This document shows positions 25,768 through 34,580 of a stretch of 64,000 nucleotides of DNA, one piece after another (position 1 is the first letter of the stretch; each line of letters begins with the position of its first letter). The stretch is taken from positions 124,001 through 188,000 of the forward strand of contig DASRWI010000021.1 of NCBI GenBank assembly GCA_035654655.1, written 5' to 3'. This DNA comes from DASRWI01 sp035654655 (GTDB taxonomy: Bacteria; Bacteroidota; Ignavibacteria; Ignavibacteriales; Ignavibacteriaceae). The position numbers and the translations under genes were made by a program. The notes under the pieces are model-generated. The model was not told where the DNA came from, ran no database searches, and was given only the letters and a program-made list of their open reading frames with translations.

Positions 25768-26763
25768 ATGAAAAAAGTCCTCAGGATTGCGGGCATAGTG
25801 TTAGGTGTGTTCGTTGTTTTGATAATTGCAGGGTTGGTTTACTTTAATTCAACCTATCCTAAAATGGTTCCTCCTCCAAACATAAAAGTAAATGCAACCC
25901 CTGAAATGATTGCAAGAGGAGAGTACTTGGCAAACCATGTTACTGTATGTATGGATTGTCATTCAACAAGAGATTGGTCAAAATATTCAGGTCCTATTAC
26001 TCCGGGAACAGAAGGTAAAGGTGGAGATAAATTCGATGAAACAATGGGAATTCCCGGTACTATTTATGCAAAGAATATTACCCCTGCAGGGATTGGTCAT
26101 TGGACTGATGCTGAACTAGCCAGAGCAATAACCCAGGGTTTAAATAAAGATGGTAAAGCTTTGTTTCCTTTAATGCCTTATCACAGTTATAATACTATAG
26201 AAGTACAAGATTTAAAGTCTATTATAGCTTACATAAGGACACTTAAGCTAATTAAAAATGAGGTGCCTGATCATGATTTAAATTTTCCACTTAATTTTAT
26301 TGTAAAAACAATGCCTTTGGATAAGTATCACCCATCAAAAGTTAATAAGAGTAATTCTGTAGAATATGGAAAATATCTTGTTAATATTGCAGGATGCGAA
26401 GATTGCCACACCCCAAGCGAAAAAGGTGAACGCGATATGACTAAAAGATTTGCAGGTGGACATACCTTTACAACTCCTGATTATACCATCACTGTAGCTA
26501 ACATCTCGCCTGATAAAGAAACCGGGATTGGTAACTGGACAAAGGAATTTTTCATAAATAAATTTAGAACTTATACTGATGCAAAATTTAAATCTGTTAA
26601 TCTTACAAAGGAAGAATTTAATACATTTATGCCTTGGACTATGTTTGGTGGTATGTCTGATGAAGATTTAGGTGCTATTTATGATTATCTACATTCAGTA
26701 AAACCTGTAAAAAATTCCGTTCAGAAATGGACTAAAATTAACCAGCAATTCTCAAACAAATAA
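25768..26763 (+). CDS. Membrane-anchored diheme cytochrome c
   Basis: 331 residues. An N-terminal helix (about 5-27) anchors it to the inner membrane. CMDCH near 69 and CEDCH near 212 are two c-type heme sites, each in a cytochrome-c domain with a distal methionine likely in FPLMPYH and FMPWTMF. The layout resembles the cytochrome subunits of membrane alcohol or aldehyde dehydrogenases. No dehydrogenase gene is adjacent, so it may serve as a general periplasmic electron carrier. A good ribosome site (AAGGAGA) precedes the ATG. It is followed by a hairpin terminator. Confidence 0.87.
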   Translation: MKKVLRIAGIVLGVFVVLIIAGLVYFNSTYPKMVPPPNIKVNATPEMIARGEYLANHVTVCMDCHSTRDWSKYSGPITPGTEGKGGDKFDETMGIPGTIYAKNITPAGIGHWTDAELARAITQGLNKDGKALFPLMPYHSYNTIEVQDLKSIIAYIRTLKLIKNEVPDHDLNFPLNFIVKTMPLDKYHPSKVNKSNSVEYGKYLVNIAGCEDCHTPSEKGERDMTKRFAGGHTFTTPDYTITVANISPDKETGIGNWTKEFFINKFRTYTDAKFKSVNLTKEEFNTFMPWTMFGGMSDEDLGAIYDYLHSVKPVKNSVQKWTKINQQFSNK

Positions 26764-26768
26764 TTATA

Positions 26769-26788
26769 AAACCGGAGCAATCCGGTTT
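26769..26788 (+). terminator. Hairpin after the diheme cytochrome gene
   Basis: AAACCGGA and TCCGGTTT form an 8-bp stem around a GCAA tetraloop, 6 bases after the stop codon. The T-run is short. The same AACCGGA stem occurs at 33441-33459. Confidence 0.6.
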
Positions 26789-26870
26789 ATAATTCTCTTA
26801 AGTAACTTATTAAATTGGAAAATATAAATTTCTGAAATATATTTAATCTTAATTAAATTAAGGTTTGAAT

Positions 26871-27047
26871 ATGCAGCAGTCAAATGAAAAATCAATTAAT
26901 GATTCTGAAGCTTATTTGCCTTATGAAAAAGCTTTCAAGACATTAAGAGCAAAAGAAAAAAGAAATAAAAAGTTAATCGGTGCATTTTTCTTAATTTTAT
27001 CAATTAGTATTTTTATTTTTATTCTTTCTTTAATAAGCGAGTTATAA
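26871..27047 (+). CDS. Small single-pass membrane protein
   Basis: 58 residues from the ATG at 26871, which has AAGG ten bases upstream. The first 35 residues are hydrophilic and charged (YEKAFKTLRAKEKRNKK), and a single hydrophobic helix (LIGAFFLILSISIFIFILSLI) ends the protein, giving an N-in tail anchor. It lies 5 bases before the SDR gene and is probably cotranscribed with it. No homologous family is recognised. Confidence 0.6.
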   Translation: MQQSNEKSINDSEAYLPYEKAFKTLRAKEKRNKKLIGAFFLILSISIFIFILSLISEL

Positions 27048-27052
27048 ATAAT

Positions 27053-27841
27053 ATGGAATTAGGATTAAAAGACAAAACAGTTCTTATTACTGCAAGCAGC
27101 AAAGGAATTGGAAAAGCTATTGCTGAAACATTTATTCAAGAAGGTTGCAGAGTAGCCATAAGTTCCAGAAATAAAGATAACTTAATACAAGCTGCAGAGG
27201 AATTAAGATCTAAATATGGTACCGAACCTTTTTGGTGCTGCTGCGACCTTAGCAATCCGCAGGAAATAGAAAATGCTTATGAAGAAGTTAGAGACCATTT
27301 TGGAGATGTAGATATTCTTATAAATAATTGTGGCGGACCTATTTCAGGATATTTTAAAGATTTGAATGATGAAAACTGGCAAAATGCATTTGAGCAAGTT
27401 CTATTAAGTGTAATAAGATTTTGCAATCTTGTTGTTCCTAATATGATTATCAAAGAATGGGGAAGAATAATAAATATTACTTCAATTACTGTTAAGCAGC
27501 CTGTAGGTAATTTGATGCTTTCAAATTCATTAAGAAGCGGAGTTATAGGTTTTGCTAAATCTTTAAGTAATGAATTGGCAAAATATAACATCACTGTTAA
27601 CAATATTGCCCCCGGATATATCTTAACAAATAGATTTTATGACCTCGCTGTTCAAAGAGCAAAAGCCGCAAAAATTTCACACGAAGAAATATTTGCAGAA
27701 ATTTCAAAAGAAATTCCGATGAACAGATTAGGAAGACCTGAAGAAATTGCTGCTGCTGTACTTTTTCTTGCTTCAACTCAGGCAAGCTACATTACTGGTA
27801 ATACAATTCAAGTAGATGGAGGATGGGTAAAATCTTATTAG
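27053..27841 (+). CDS. Short-chain dehydrogenase/reductase, 3-oxoacyl-ACP reductase-like
   Basis: 262 residues, classical SDR length. The nucleotide motif is TASSKGIGKA, followed by NNCGG (the NNAG site) and IINITSITVK with the active-site serine region. The usual YxxxK is changed: NSLRSGVIGFAKSL has leucine-arginine where tyrosine is expected (SNSLRSGV), so the catalytic tyrosine appears missing. The C-terminus (RLGRPEEIAAAVLFLAS, TGNTIQVDGG) is standard. It may be a related non-canonical subfamily in which that residue differs. It lies between a small membrane protein and a flavoprotein. Confidence 0.82.
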   Translation: MELGLKDKTVLITASSKGIGKAIAETFIQEGCRVAISSRNKDNLIQAAEELRSKYGTEPFWCCCDLSNPQEIENAYEEVRDHFGDVDILINNCGGPISGYFKDLNDENWQNAFEQVLLSVIRFCNLVVPNMIIKEWGRIINITSITVKQPVGNLMLSNSLRSGVIGFAKSLSNELAKYNITVNNIAPGYILTNRFYDLAVQRAKAAKISHEEIFAEISKEIPMNRLGRPEEIAAAVLFLASTQASYITGNTIQVDGGWVKSY

Positions 27842-27860
27842 TAATATTTAATGATTGTTT

Positions 27861-29420
27861 ATGATAAAAAATATTGAAATTGTAATTAGACCGGAAGATA
27901 TTAATAATAAGGAAGTCCTTTATGCCGAAGCTGCTCAGCAGCTAAAAGTAAATGTTGCTGAAGTAAATGCAGTACAAATCTTAAAAAAATCAATCGATGC
28001 CCGAAGAAGACCTGTATTCAGGTTAATAACTAATGTTTATGTTAATGAAACACCTGCGTCTTCTGAAATAAACTTTCCTGTTTATAAACATATAAGCTCA
28101 AATAAAACAGCAGCCATTGTGGGTTTTGGTCCTGCAGGGATGTTTGCCGCCTTAAGATTAATTGAACTTAACATTAAACCTATTGTTTTTGAAAGAGGTA
28201 AGGATGTTCAGGAAAGAAGAAAAGATTTAAGAAATCTTCAGCAGCTTCACATAGTTAATCCGGATTCAAATTATTGTTTTGGTGAAGGTGGTGCCGGAAC
28301 ATACAGCGATGGAAAACTTTATACACGCTCAACAAAAAGAGGGGATGTAAAAAAAATCTTAAATGTTTTTGTTCAGCACGGTGCTGATAAAGATATAATG
28401 ATAGATGCTCATCCTCATATAGGTTCTAATAAGCTACCTAAAGTGGTAAAAGATATTAGAGAAACAATTATTAATTGCGGAGGTGAGGTAAACTTCAAAT
28501 CCAAGGTTACTGATATTAAAGTTGAAAATAATAAAATAAAAAGTTTAATAATAAATGATGAGCAGGAAGTAACTGCTGATGCTTTTATATTTGCAACAGG
28601 ACATTCAGCCAGAGATATTTACTTTATGTTCCATAAGAACAATATCAAAATTGAACCCAAACCTTTTGCGATGGGAGTACGCATTGAACATCCTCAGGAA
28701 ATTATAAATGAAATCCAATATCATACAAAAGAAAGAAATCCAAACCTTCCGGCAGCAACATATAATCTTGCATGCGATGTAGATGGAAGGGGAGTATATT
28801 CATTTTGTATGTGCCCTGGTGGAATCATAGTTCCTGCAGCAACTTCTCCCGGTGAAATTGTTGTAAATGGAATGTCATTATCCAAAAGAGATTCTGCTTT
28901 TGCTAATTCAGGTTTTGTGGCATCTGTTACTGAAAAAGATTGGCAGAAATATGAAAATGATTATCCATTTAGCGGATTACATCTCCAAATGGAAGTTGAG
29001 CAAAATGCTTTCAGATTAGGTAACCAAACTCAATCGGCGCCAGCACAAAAGGTTACTGATTTTGTTAATGGTAAAATTTCGACTTCACTCAATAAAACAT
29101 CATATATTCCTGGAATAGTATCAGCACCACTGCATTCTGAATTACCATCATTCATTTCAAAAAGTTTAAAGAGAGCACTCTTGGTTTTTGATAAGAAAAT
29201 GAAGGGATACTTTACTGAAGAAGCTCAAATTTTAGGAGTTGAGAGCAGGACGAGTTCTCCTTTAAGAGTTCCGCGAAACAAAGAAGATTATATGCATATA
29301 GAAGTTGAAGGGTTATTTCCGGTAGGTGAGGGTGCTGGATATGCCGGAGGAATAGTTTCAGCAGCTATTGATGGAGAAAATGGAGCAGATTCTGTAGCTA
29401 AATATATACTAAAAAGTTAA
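27861..29420 (+). CDS. COG2509-type FAD-dependent dehydrogenase
   Basis: 519 residues from the ATG at 27861; a TTG two codons upstream is ignored. An N-terminal domain of about 70 residues precedes the FAD motif AIVGFGPAGMFAAL near 87. Further marks are YCFGEGGAGTYSDGKL, FIFATGHSARDIY, FCMCPGG, and VGEGAGYAGGIVSAAIDG. These define the uncharacterised COG2509 flavoproteins, common in anaerobes. Cytosolic. The substrate is unknown. It follows the SDR gene by 19 bases and is probably last in that unit. Confidence 0.82.
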   Translation: MIKNIEIVIRPEDINNKEVLYAEAAQQLKVNVAEVNAVQILKKSIDARRRPVFRLITNVYVNETPASSEINFPVYKHISSNKTAAIVGFGPAGMFAALRLIELNIKPIVFERGKDVQERRKDLRNLQQLHIVNPDSNYCFGEGGAGTYSDGKLYTRSTKRGDVKKILNVFVQHGADKDIMIDAHPHIGSNKLPKVVKDIRETIINCGGEVNFKSKVTDIKVENNKIKSLIINDEQEVTADAFIFATGHSARDIYFMFHKNNIKIEPKPFAMGVRIEHPQEIINEIQYHTKERNPNLPAATYNLACDVDGRGVYSFCMCPGGIIVPAATSPGEIVVNGMSLSKRDSAFANSGFVASVTEKDWQKYENDYPFSGLHLQMEVEQNAFRLGNQTQSAPAQKVTDFVNGKISTSLNKTSYIPGIVSAPLHSELPSFISKSLKRALLVFDKKMKGYFTEEAQILGVESRTSSPLRVPRNKEDYMHIEVEGLFPVGEGAGYAGGIVSAAIDGENGADSVAKYILKS

Positions 29421-29549
29421 GATTCCGACCTTTTTTAATAATAGAAAACACTTTTTTTTCGATTTCTCAATTAAGAGAAGAACTGAAGGAAAAATAATTA
29501 AAAAATAAACATTATTTTCTGAATATTGCTCTTGCTTCTATATACCTTT

Positions 29550-29565
29550 TGGCATAATTTTAGCA
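29550..29565 (+). promoter_or_regulatory. Possible sigma54 promoter of the ferredoxin gene
   Basis: TGGCATAATTTTAGCA has the GG and GC pairs at the right 10-base gap, with a -12 element of TAGCA instead of TTGCA. It lies 62 bases before the ferredoxin ATG. A sigma70 reading (CATAAT as -10) is possible but the -35 spacing is poor. Confidence 0.42.
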
Positions 29566-29627
29566 ACAATATTACAAATTGATTTCGAAATTTATTTATT
29601 TATTTTTTTATTTGAAGGAGTTATAAA

Positions 29628-29870
29628 ATGGCTTACCGTGTAACTGAAGAATGCATCAACTGTGGAGCTTGCGAACCTGAATGCCCAAATAACGCAATTT
29701 ATGAAGGCGGCGCAGCTTATGAATTAAATGGAGCTACTTCTACTGAAGGTTCTTTCTTCTCTAACGATTACTTCTATATTGTTTCTGAAAAATGTACTGA
29801 ATGCGTTGGTTTCCACGATGAACCACAATGCGTTAGCGTTTGCCCAGTAGATGCAGTTGTAAAATTATAA
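29628..29870 (+). CDS. 2[4Fe-4S] ferredoxin
   Basis: 80 residues. The first cluster set is CINCGACEPECP, the second CTEC with an eight-residue insertion (VGFHDEPQ) before CVSVCP. This split second motif is that of the YfhL/chlorobial-type ferredoxins, low-potential carriers for enzymes such as pyruvate synthase or nitrogenase. Cytosolic. Its base composition is noticeably richer in G and C and in favoured codons, suggesting high expression. GAAGGAG precedes the ATG. Monocistronic, with a strong terminator downstream. Confidence 0.93.
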   Translation: MAYRVTEECINCGACEPECPNNAIYEGGAAYELNGATSTEGSFFSNDYFYIVSEKCTECVGFHDEPQCVSVCPVDAVVKL

Positions 29871-29893
29871 TTAAGTTTTAATTAAGCTTAAAT

Positions 29894-29921
29894 AAAAAGG
29901 CTGATTTTCATCAGCCTTTTT
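29894..29921. terminator. Bidirectional intrinsic terminator
   Basis: A perfect 12-bp stem (AAAAAGGCTGAT and its complement) around TTTC, followed by T-rich sequence, lies between the convergent ferredoxin and porin genes. Confidence 0.9.
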
Positions 29922-29925
29922 TGTT

Positions 29926-31161
29926 TTAAAAATTTGCAGTCAACATTAGATAAGTCCAAAATCCGGTATCTTCTTTTGCTACAAAAGGAGTACTAAAATT
30001 TGCCTTCATTAGATTGCGTGGAATAAAAATGCTTCCGCCCCAGGATATAGCAGTTCCTTTAACAAAATCATATCTTACTGTTAAATCAATCTCCTGACCA
30101 TAAATTGATTCTCCACTCAATGCTTTTTGATTAGCCATAAAATGATGAATCATAAATTGAGCGAATAAACTCTCAGTTGCCTGATAAGATAAATTATAAT
30201 AAAAATCATTCAACCCTAAGCCGCCTGTATTTACAGGAATATTGATGAAGTAATCCATATATCCATAAAATTTATGATTGGTTCCGAATGTCTGTGAGAA
30301 TGATTTACTCTTATCACTTCCAGGTTTAGTTCCGGAAACTATATCTATTCCAATTCCAGTTATAATTGGTTTGAAAGTGGTATTAAGTTGTGCAGAAATT
30401 AAATATGCATTATGGTCAATGGTTCCAAGTTTGCCAAATTGATAAGCTCCTTCAATAATGGATGAAACTATATAACCAGTATGATAATAACTTAATCCAA
30501 CAGTTCCTCTTCTTATATCAGAATCGACTCCATTGGATTTATTTCTGTTTATTTCGTAGTAACCAAAAATATCCAATGCATGTTGTGGATTGAATACCTG
30601 TTTTTTCCATAAACCATAGATACTATATGTGTTACTTGTTCTGAACTCTCCTGCATATAATGAAGGTACAGCATTGGATATATATTTAACAGTGTCAGAA
30701 TGAGTTAATGCAAAAAGGTCAAGGTCAATTGATTTAATTTTTAATCTTGCTCCATCAAAACTTCTGCCTATGTAATTCCATCCTACAGCACCAATAAATC
30801 TTTCAGTACCATAAGAAACTTCAAATCGTCCTACCTGCAACGACCAGGGGATTTCAAATAAATCATCTAATCTTGCATAACCCTGATGAAGGTCAATATT
30901 ATCAATGCTTGCAAGTGTATTCATTTCCTGACCAAATATTCTTGAATCCTGTATCTGTGCAAAGAAGGTAACTTTATCAAAGATAGTTTTTTCAACACCT
31001 AATCTTGTTCTTAAACTTGCAAATGTTAATGCATAAGTTGAGTTTGAAAAATCTCTGCCATCAACTTCAGTGCGAGCTTGAATTTGTCCTGAGAATTTCC
31101 AATCCTGGCTAAATATTGAAGCCGCTGTAAAAAGAAATATTATTAAAAATTTCATTTTCAT
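29926..31161 (-). CDS. Alginate-export-like outer membrane porin
   Basis: 411 residues. A signal peptide (MKMKFLIIFLFTAASIFSQ) precedes alternating beta strands with features of the alginate_exp/porin family: SLRTRLGVEK, QVGRFEVSYGTERF, GWNYIGRSFDGARLK. The last residue is phenylalanine, the outer-membrane insertion signal. It starts 2 bases after nrfA and should be cotranscribed, so it may pass nitrite or ammonium across the outer membrane. That role is inference from position. Length and pattern fit a 16- to 18-strand barrel. Confidence 0.8.
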   Translation of the reverse strand: MKMKFLIIFLFTAASIFSQDWKFSGQIQARTEVDGRDFSNSTYALTFASLRTRLGVEKTIFDKVTFFAQIQDSRIFGQEMNTLASIDNIDLHQGYARLDDLFEIPWSLQVGRFEVSYGTERFIGAVGWNYIGRSFDGARLKIKSIDLDLFALTHSDTVKYISNAVPSLYAGEFRTSNTYSIYGLWKKQVFNPQHALDIFGYYEINRNKSNGVDSDIRRGTVGLSYYHTGYIVSSIIEGAYQFGKLGTIDHNAYLISAQLNTTFKPIITGIGIDIVSGTKPGSDKSKSFSQTFGTNHKFYGYMDYFINIPVNTGGLGLNDFYYNLSYQATESLFAQFMIHHFMANQKALSGESIYGQEIDLTVRYDFVKGTAISWGGSIFIPRNLMKANFSTPFVAKEDTGFWTYLMLTANF

Positions 31162-31163
31162 AA

Positions 31164-32663
31164 TTAATAATTCCTTTGACCACCTTGGTTTGAATATTTC
31201 ATTTTCTGATGTCGCTCTGCTGCTTTTTTATCCCATTCAGGAACAACGGTTTTAAGAAATTCATTTTTCTCTTTTACAAATTGAGCCATATTTAATTGCA
31301 AATATTTTTGTGCTTTTTCTTTTGTAGAAACATCAGGTAGTTTAACAGGAGTAGGTACATTTAATTTTGCAAAAATAGATGCAAGTAATACTCTTGCTTC
31401 TTGAGATTTTTGAATAGAATTTCCTAATATTCTTGCAACTTCTAAAGGAGCATGGAACATATTTCCATTGCCTGCTGTTGCATAATCCCATCTCCATTGA
31501 GCTGCCCTGATTAACTTTAAAACTTCTTTCATCTGCTCATCAGTTGCTCCGTTATCCCACGCAACTTTTGCTTCAAGATGTGCAGTTGCTAAATAATGTT
31601 CTGCAAGATTTGCAAGTTCTCTGCATTTATCCTGTCTGTCATAAACATTTTGAGTTAAAGTTTGTTCACTTTCACGATGACATATCTGGCAGGAGTTAGC
31701 AATGTTATTTAAAGGAGATTGAATCCAATGATTTGTAAACTTAACTCCACCTTCAGTTTTGTAAGGCATATGGCAGTCAGCACAGGCAACACCTCTTTGT
31801 CCGTGAATTCCTAAAGTATAAACTTCATAATCAGGATGCTGAGCTTTTAATATTGGAGTTTTACTTAATGCGTGTACAAAGTCTACATGTTTAACTGAAT
31901 CATAGTATTTTTCAACATCGTCAGCATCATTCCCTTTATCCCATGGGAATGTTAAATATTTTCCTTCACCTTTGAAATAATATTCAACGTGGCATTGAGC
32001 GCATACCAGTGACCGCATTTCCTGCTGTGTAGCTTTGGTAATATCTTTTCCTTGTCTTTGGAATGCTTCAACTAAAGCAGGACGAACAATTCTTAAATCC
32101 ATTGTCTTTGGGTCGTGGCAATCCTGACATCCAATTGGATTAACAATTTCAGGACCCATATCTACCCATTTACCTTTGTAAAAATTAGCTACTCCAATTT
32201 TATTCATCATTCTTGGTACATCGGTAGATTTACAAGTCCAACAAGTCGCAGGCTGTGGAACTCCTGTTCTTAATGTTCTTCTGATATCATCAATAGCGTG
32301 GTAATGTCCTCTTGGCTGCGTATAGTCTCTTGCAAAAGCATATCCTGCCCAGTTAATTACAAGGTTAGGATATCTTGCAAGCATATCAACTGTACCTGAG
32401 CCATTATATTTGCTTCTGAAATTTGTATCAAGAGTATTTAAATATGATTGGAACTGGCGAGGAAAATTTTCACCCCATACTTCATTCCTTGGCTCCCATT
32501 CCGCAATGGGCTTAACCATTTGGAAAGTTAATTCCGCTTCAGTTCTTCTTTCAATTATTGAAGCTCCTAAAAGTCCAATAAAAAAAACAATAATTAAAGT
32601 AACTAAAAATACAACCCAGCCTACCCAGGGTTTTTCAACAATGACATCTTTTAATTTTCTCAT
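31164..32663 (-). CDS. nrfA: Ammonia-forming cytochrome c nitrite reductase
   Basis: 499 residues. An uncleaved-looking N-terminal helix (about 13-35) precedes five heme sites: the catalytic CWTCK near 141, then CQDCH, CAQCH, CADCH and CQICH. The CXXCK heme with its lysine ligand is diagnostic of NrfA, which reduces nitrite to ammonium with six electrons in the periplasm. Its electron donor NrfH is encoded 34 bases upstream. Family-typical H and QNV ligand motifs near the C-terminal hemes are present in part. Together with NrfH this gives the organism ammonification. Confidence 0.97.
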   Translation of the reverse strand: MRKLKDVIVEKPWVGWVVFLVTLIIVFFIGLLGASIIERRTEAELTFQMVKPIAEWEPRNEVWGENFPRQFQSYLNTLDTNFRSKYNGSGTVDMLARYPNLVINWAGYAFARDYTQPRGHYHAIDDIRRTLRTGVPQPATCWTCKSTDVPRMMNKIGVANFYKGKWVDMGPEIVNPIGCQDCHDPKTMDLRIVRPALVEAFQRQGKDITKATQQEMRSLVCAQCHVEYYFKGEGKYLTFPWDKGNDADDVEKYYDSVKHVDFVHALSKTPILKAQHPDYEVYTLGIHGQRGVACADCHMPYKTEGGVKFTNHWIQSPLNNIANSCQICHRESEQTLTQNVYDRQDKCRELANLAEHYLATAHLEAKVAWDNGATDEQMKEVLKLIRAAQWRWDYATAGNGNMFHAPLEVARILGNSIQKSQEARVLLASIFAKLNVPTPVKLPDVSTKEKAQKYLQLNMAQFVKEKNEFLKTVVPEWDKKAAERHQKMKYSNQGGQRNY

Positions 32664-32697
32664 GACCTTTTATTTTGAATTTTGGATAATAGGTTAT

Positions 32698-33300
32698 TTA
32701 TTTTTTATTTTCTTCTTCTGTAAATTTTCTTAACCATTCAGGCATTACTTTACCTAATTTTGGTGTACGAGCATAAGGGAAAGATGATAAACTTGTAACT
32801 CTTCCATGTGGAGTTTCTCTATGGCAGTCCCAGCAAAATCTTCCATTGTTATTTGTTCTTTCATCAAGAGTAACAGCATGTCTTATTTTAGTTTTAAAAA
32901 CCTGATGCTGGTGACATCTAATGCAATTTTCTTCAACTACGTTAATACCTGCTTCTTTTATTCTAATTACTTCAGGTTCAGCACGCATTGTAAAAATTGT
33001 AGAATGTCTTAATCCATCCTGAGCTTTGAATAAATATGTATTAACAATGTTATTATGAGGTACGTGGCAATCATTGCAACTTGCAACTCTTGCGTGGCTG
33101 CTTCTTGCCCAGGTGACATATTGAGCTGTCATAACGTGGCAATTAATACAGGTTGCAGGATTATCAGATAAATAAGAAGTGCCGTTACCGATATGAAATA
33201 CTAAAAAACCGAGACCGAAAAAAATTCCCAAAGTTACTACTACAGTCAAATGCCAATTTCTTGGAGGCATTATTGAATCAAAAAAATTTCTTATTTTCAT
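32698..33300 (-). CDS. nrfH: Tetraheme quinol dehydrogenase of nitrite reductase
   Basis: 200 residues, of the NapC/NirT family in its short NrfH form. One N-terminal helix (about 18-38), then four heme-c sites: CINCH, CNDCH, CIRCH and CWDCH. It oxidises menaquinol and feeds NrfA in the periplasm. First gene of the nrfHA-porin unit. A CRP/FNR-like operator lies about 113 bases upstream and a terminator separates it from the upstream NapH-like gene, so it has its own promoter. Confidence 0.95.
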   Translation of the reverse strand: MKIRNFFDSIMPPRNWHLTVVVTLGIFFGLGFLVFHIGNGTSYLSDNPATCINCHVMTAQYVTWARSSHARVASCNDCHVPHNNIVNTYLFKAQDGLRHSTIFTMRAEPEVIRIKEAGINVVEENCIRCHQHQVFKTKIRHAVTLDERTNNNGRFCWDCHRETPHGRVTSLSSFPYARTPKLGKVMPEWLRKFTEEENKK

Positions 33301-33411
33301 AATTATAGATGTTAGTTGAGAAATTAAATCAGCAAAAAATCAACATCATATATCTGAGTACGTAAAATAAATTTCGTTATACTAAACTATTATAAACTCT
33401 TATTTTAATTT

Positions 33412-33427
33412 AGTGATAACATTCACA
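33412..33427. promoter_or_regulatory. CRP/FNR-family operator upstream of nrfHA
   Basis: GTGA, six bases, TCAC: the core of the CRP/FNR/HcpR palindrome. On the minus strand a TATAAT lies 18 bases downstream (33389-33394), giving a site centre near -38 of that promoter, close to the class II activation position. No such regulator is encoded in this window. Confidence 0.6.
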
Positions 33428-33440
33428 TTTCAAATTAAAA

Positions 33441-33459
33441 AACCGGAACAAGTCCGGTT
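33441..33459 (-). terminator. Terminator of the Rrf2/NapH-like unit
   Basis: On the minus strand AACCGGA, loop, TCCGGTT is followed by a run of six T residues, 25 bases after the NapH-like stop codon. It insulates nrfHA from the upstream genes. Confidence 0.8.
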
Positions 33460-33484
33460 AAAAAAAAATGTATGTTCAAAAAAA

Positions 33485-34576
33485 TTATTTAGTAGCAGCT
33501 TCTCTATTTAAATCTTCAATTGCAGTCTTGCCTGTCGGGTGTCCATAAGAATTCATATACTTATAATGTATCAGGTATTCTTCTTTAGTGACTTTATTCT
33601 GCCAGTTGCCCGTGAACATTCCAATGCTGGTTACAACCATAAATAAACCAACAATAACTGCTGCAATTAATTTCTTATTTATTTTTTTCTTGGTGAAAAC
33701 TGTTTCCACTTGTAAAGTATCTGCAACAGGACAAACATCAACACAATTTAAACACGATGTGCATTCATCTGAAATAACTGTTTTGACAACATCTACTTTA
33801 ATCTGACTTGGACAAGCTTTTGCACATAATCCGCAATCAATACAGCTAACCGGGTCACGTTTAATTTTATGCGGACTGAAGATAGACATCAACCCTAACA
33901 ATGCTCCATAAGGACATAAGAAACGGCACCAGAAATTCCTGATGAATATTGATAAGATAAATAATGATGATATTACTATTAAAGAAAATCTCGAAATATC
34001 TGCAAAGAAATAATACATCTTAACATCGGCAACAACATTATAAGGACTATCAAGAAATGCTTTTAATGCAACATCAGTCATTAAAAAGAAAATAGAATAA
34101 AGAAAAAAGCCAAGTAATAAATATTTTAAACTTCTTAATGGATAATCCAGCCATTTAGGTAATGTTAATCTTTTTTTCTTTTTAAAAACTTTTTTTAAGA
34201 ATTTATCTCCTGCATCTCCGATAAGTTCTGATAAAAATCCAACTGGACATAACCAGCTGCAAAATGATTTTCCAAAAACAATAGATACAAAAAGAATTGC
34301 GGCAAAAATAAACATACCTGCAGGGTGAGCCTGGTGCACTTCACCAGTCGTAAGGAAATGATAAAAACTCATCATTGAGCTTATTGGAAGAAACCCATCT
34401 ACTCCCGGAGGTCTACTATGGAAAACAGCTTGTCCACCTGTCTCTAAATATTTTGTGAAAAGATATACTTCATAACCAATCCATATACATAACAAAGCAA
34501 AAGCAGACTGAACATAGAATCTAATATTTTGTATCGGCTTCTCAGTATTCTTAATATATTTTTTCTTTTCTTTCAT
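33485..34576 (-). CDS. NapH-like membrane ferredoxin
   Basis: 363 residues. Membrane helices near 22-42, 90-110, 158-180, 190-215 and 308-325. Two CXXXCP motifs in the membrane part (FCSWLCPVG and WCRFLCPYG) and two [4Fe-4S] sets, CIDCGLCAKACP and CTSCLNCVDVCP, place it in the NapH/NosR-C/RdxA group. Such proteins pass electrons from quinol toward periplasmic reductases. It follows the Rrf2-like regulator by 4 bases and lies next to nrfHA. It may supply NrfH or assist maturation; which one cannot be read from sequence. Confidence 0.87.
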   Translation of the reverse strand: MKEKKKYIKNTEKPIQNIRFYVQSAFALLCIWIGYEVYLFTKYLETGGQAVFHSRPPGVDGFLPISSMMSFYHFLTTGEVHQAHPAGMFIFAAILFVSIVFGKSFCSWLCPVGFLSELIGDAGDKFLKKVFKKKKRLTLPKWLDYPLRSLKYLLLGFFLYSIFFLMTDVALKAFLDSPYNVVADVKMYYFFADISRFSLIVISSLFILSIFIRNFWCRFLCPYGALLGLMSIFSPHKIKRDPVSCIDCGLCAKACPSQIKVDVVKTVISDECTSCLNCVDVCPVADTLQVETVFTKKKINKKLIAAVIVGLFMVVTSIGMFTGNWQNKVTKEEYLIHYKYMNSYGHPTGKTAIEDLNREAATK

Positions 34577-34580
34577 ACAT

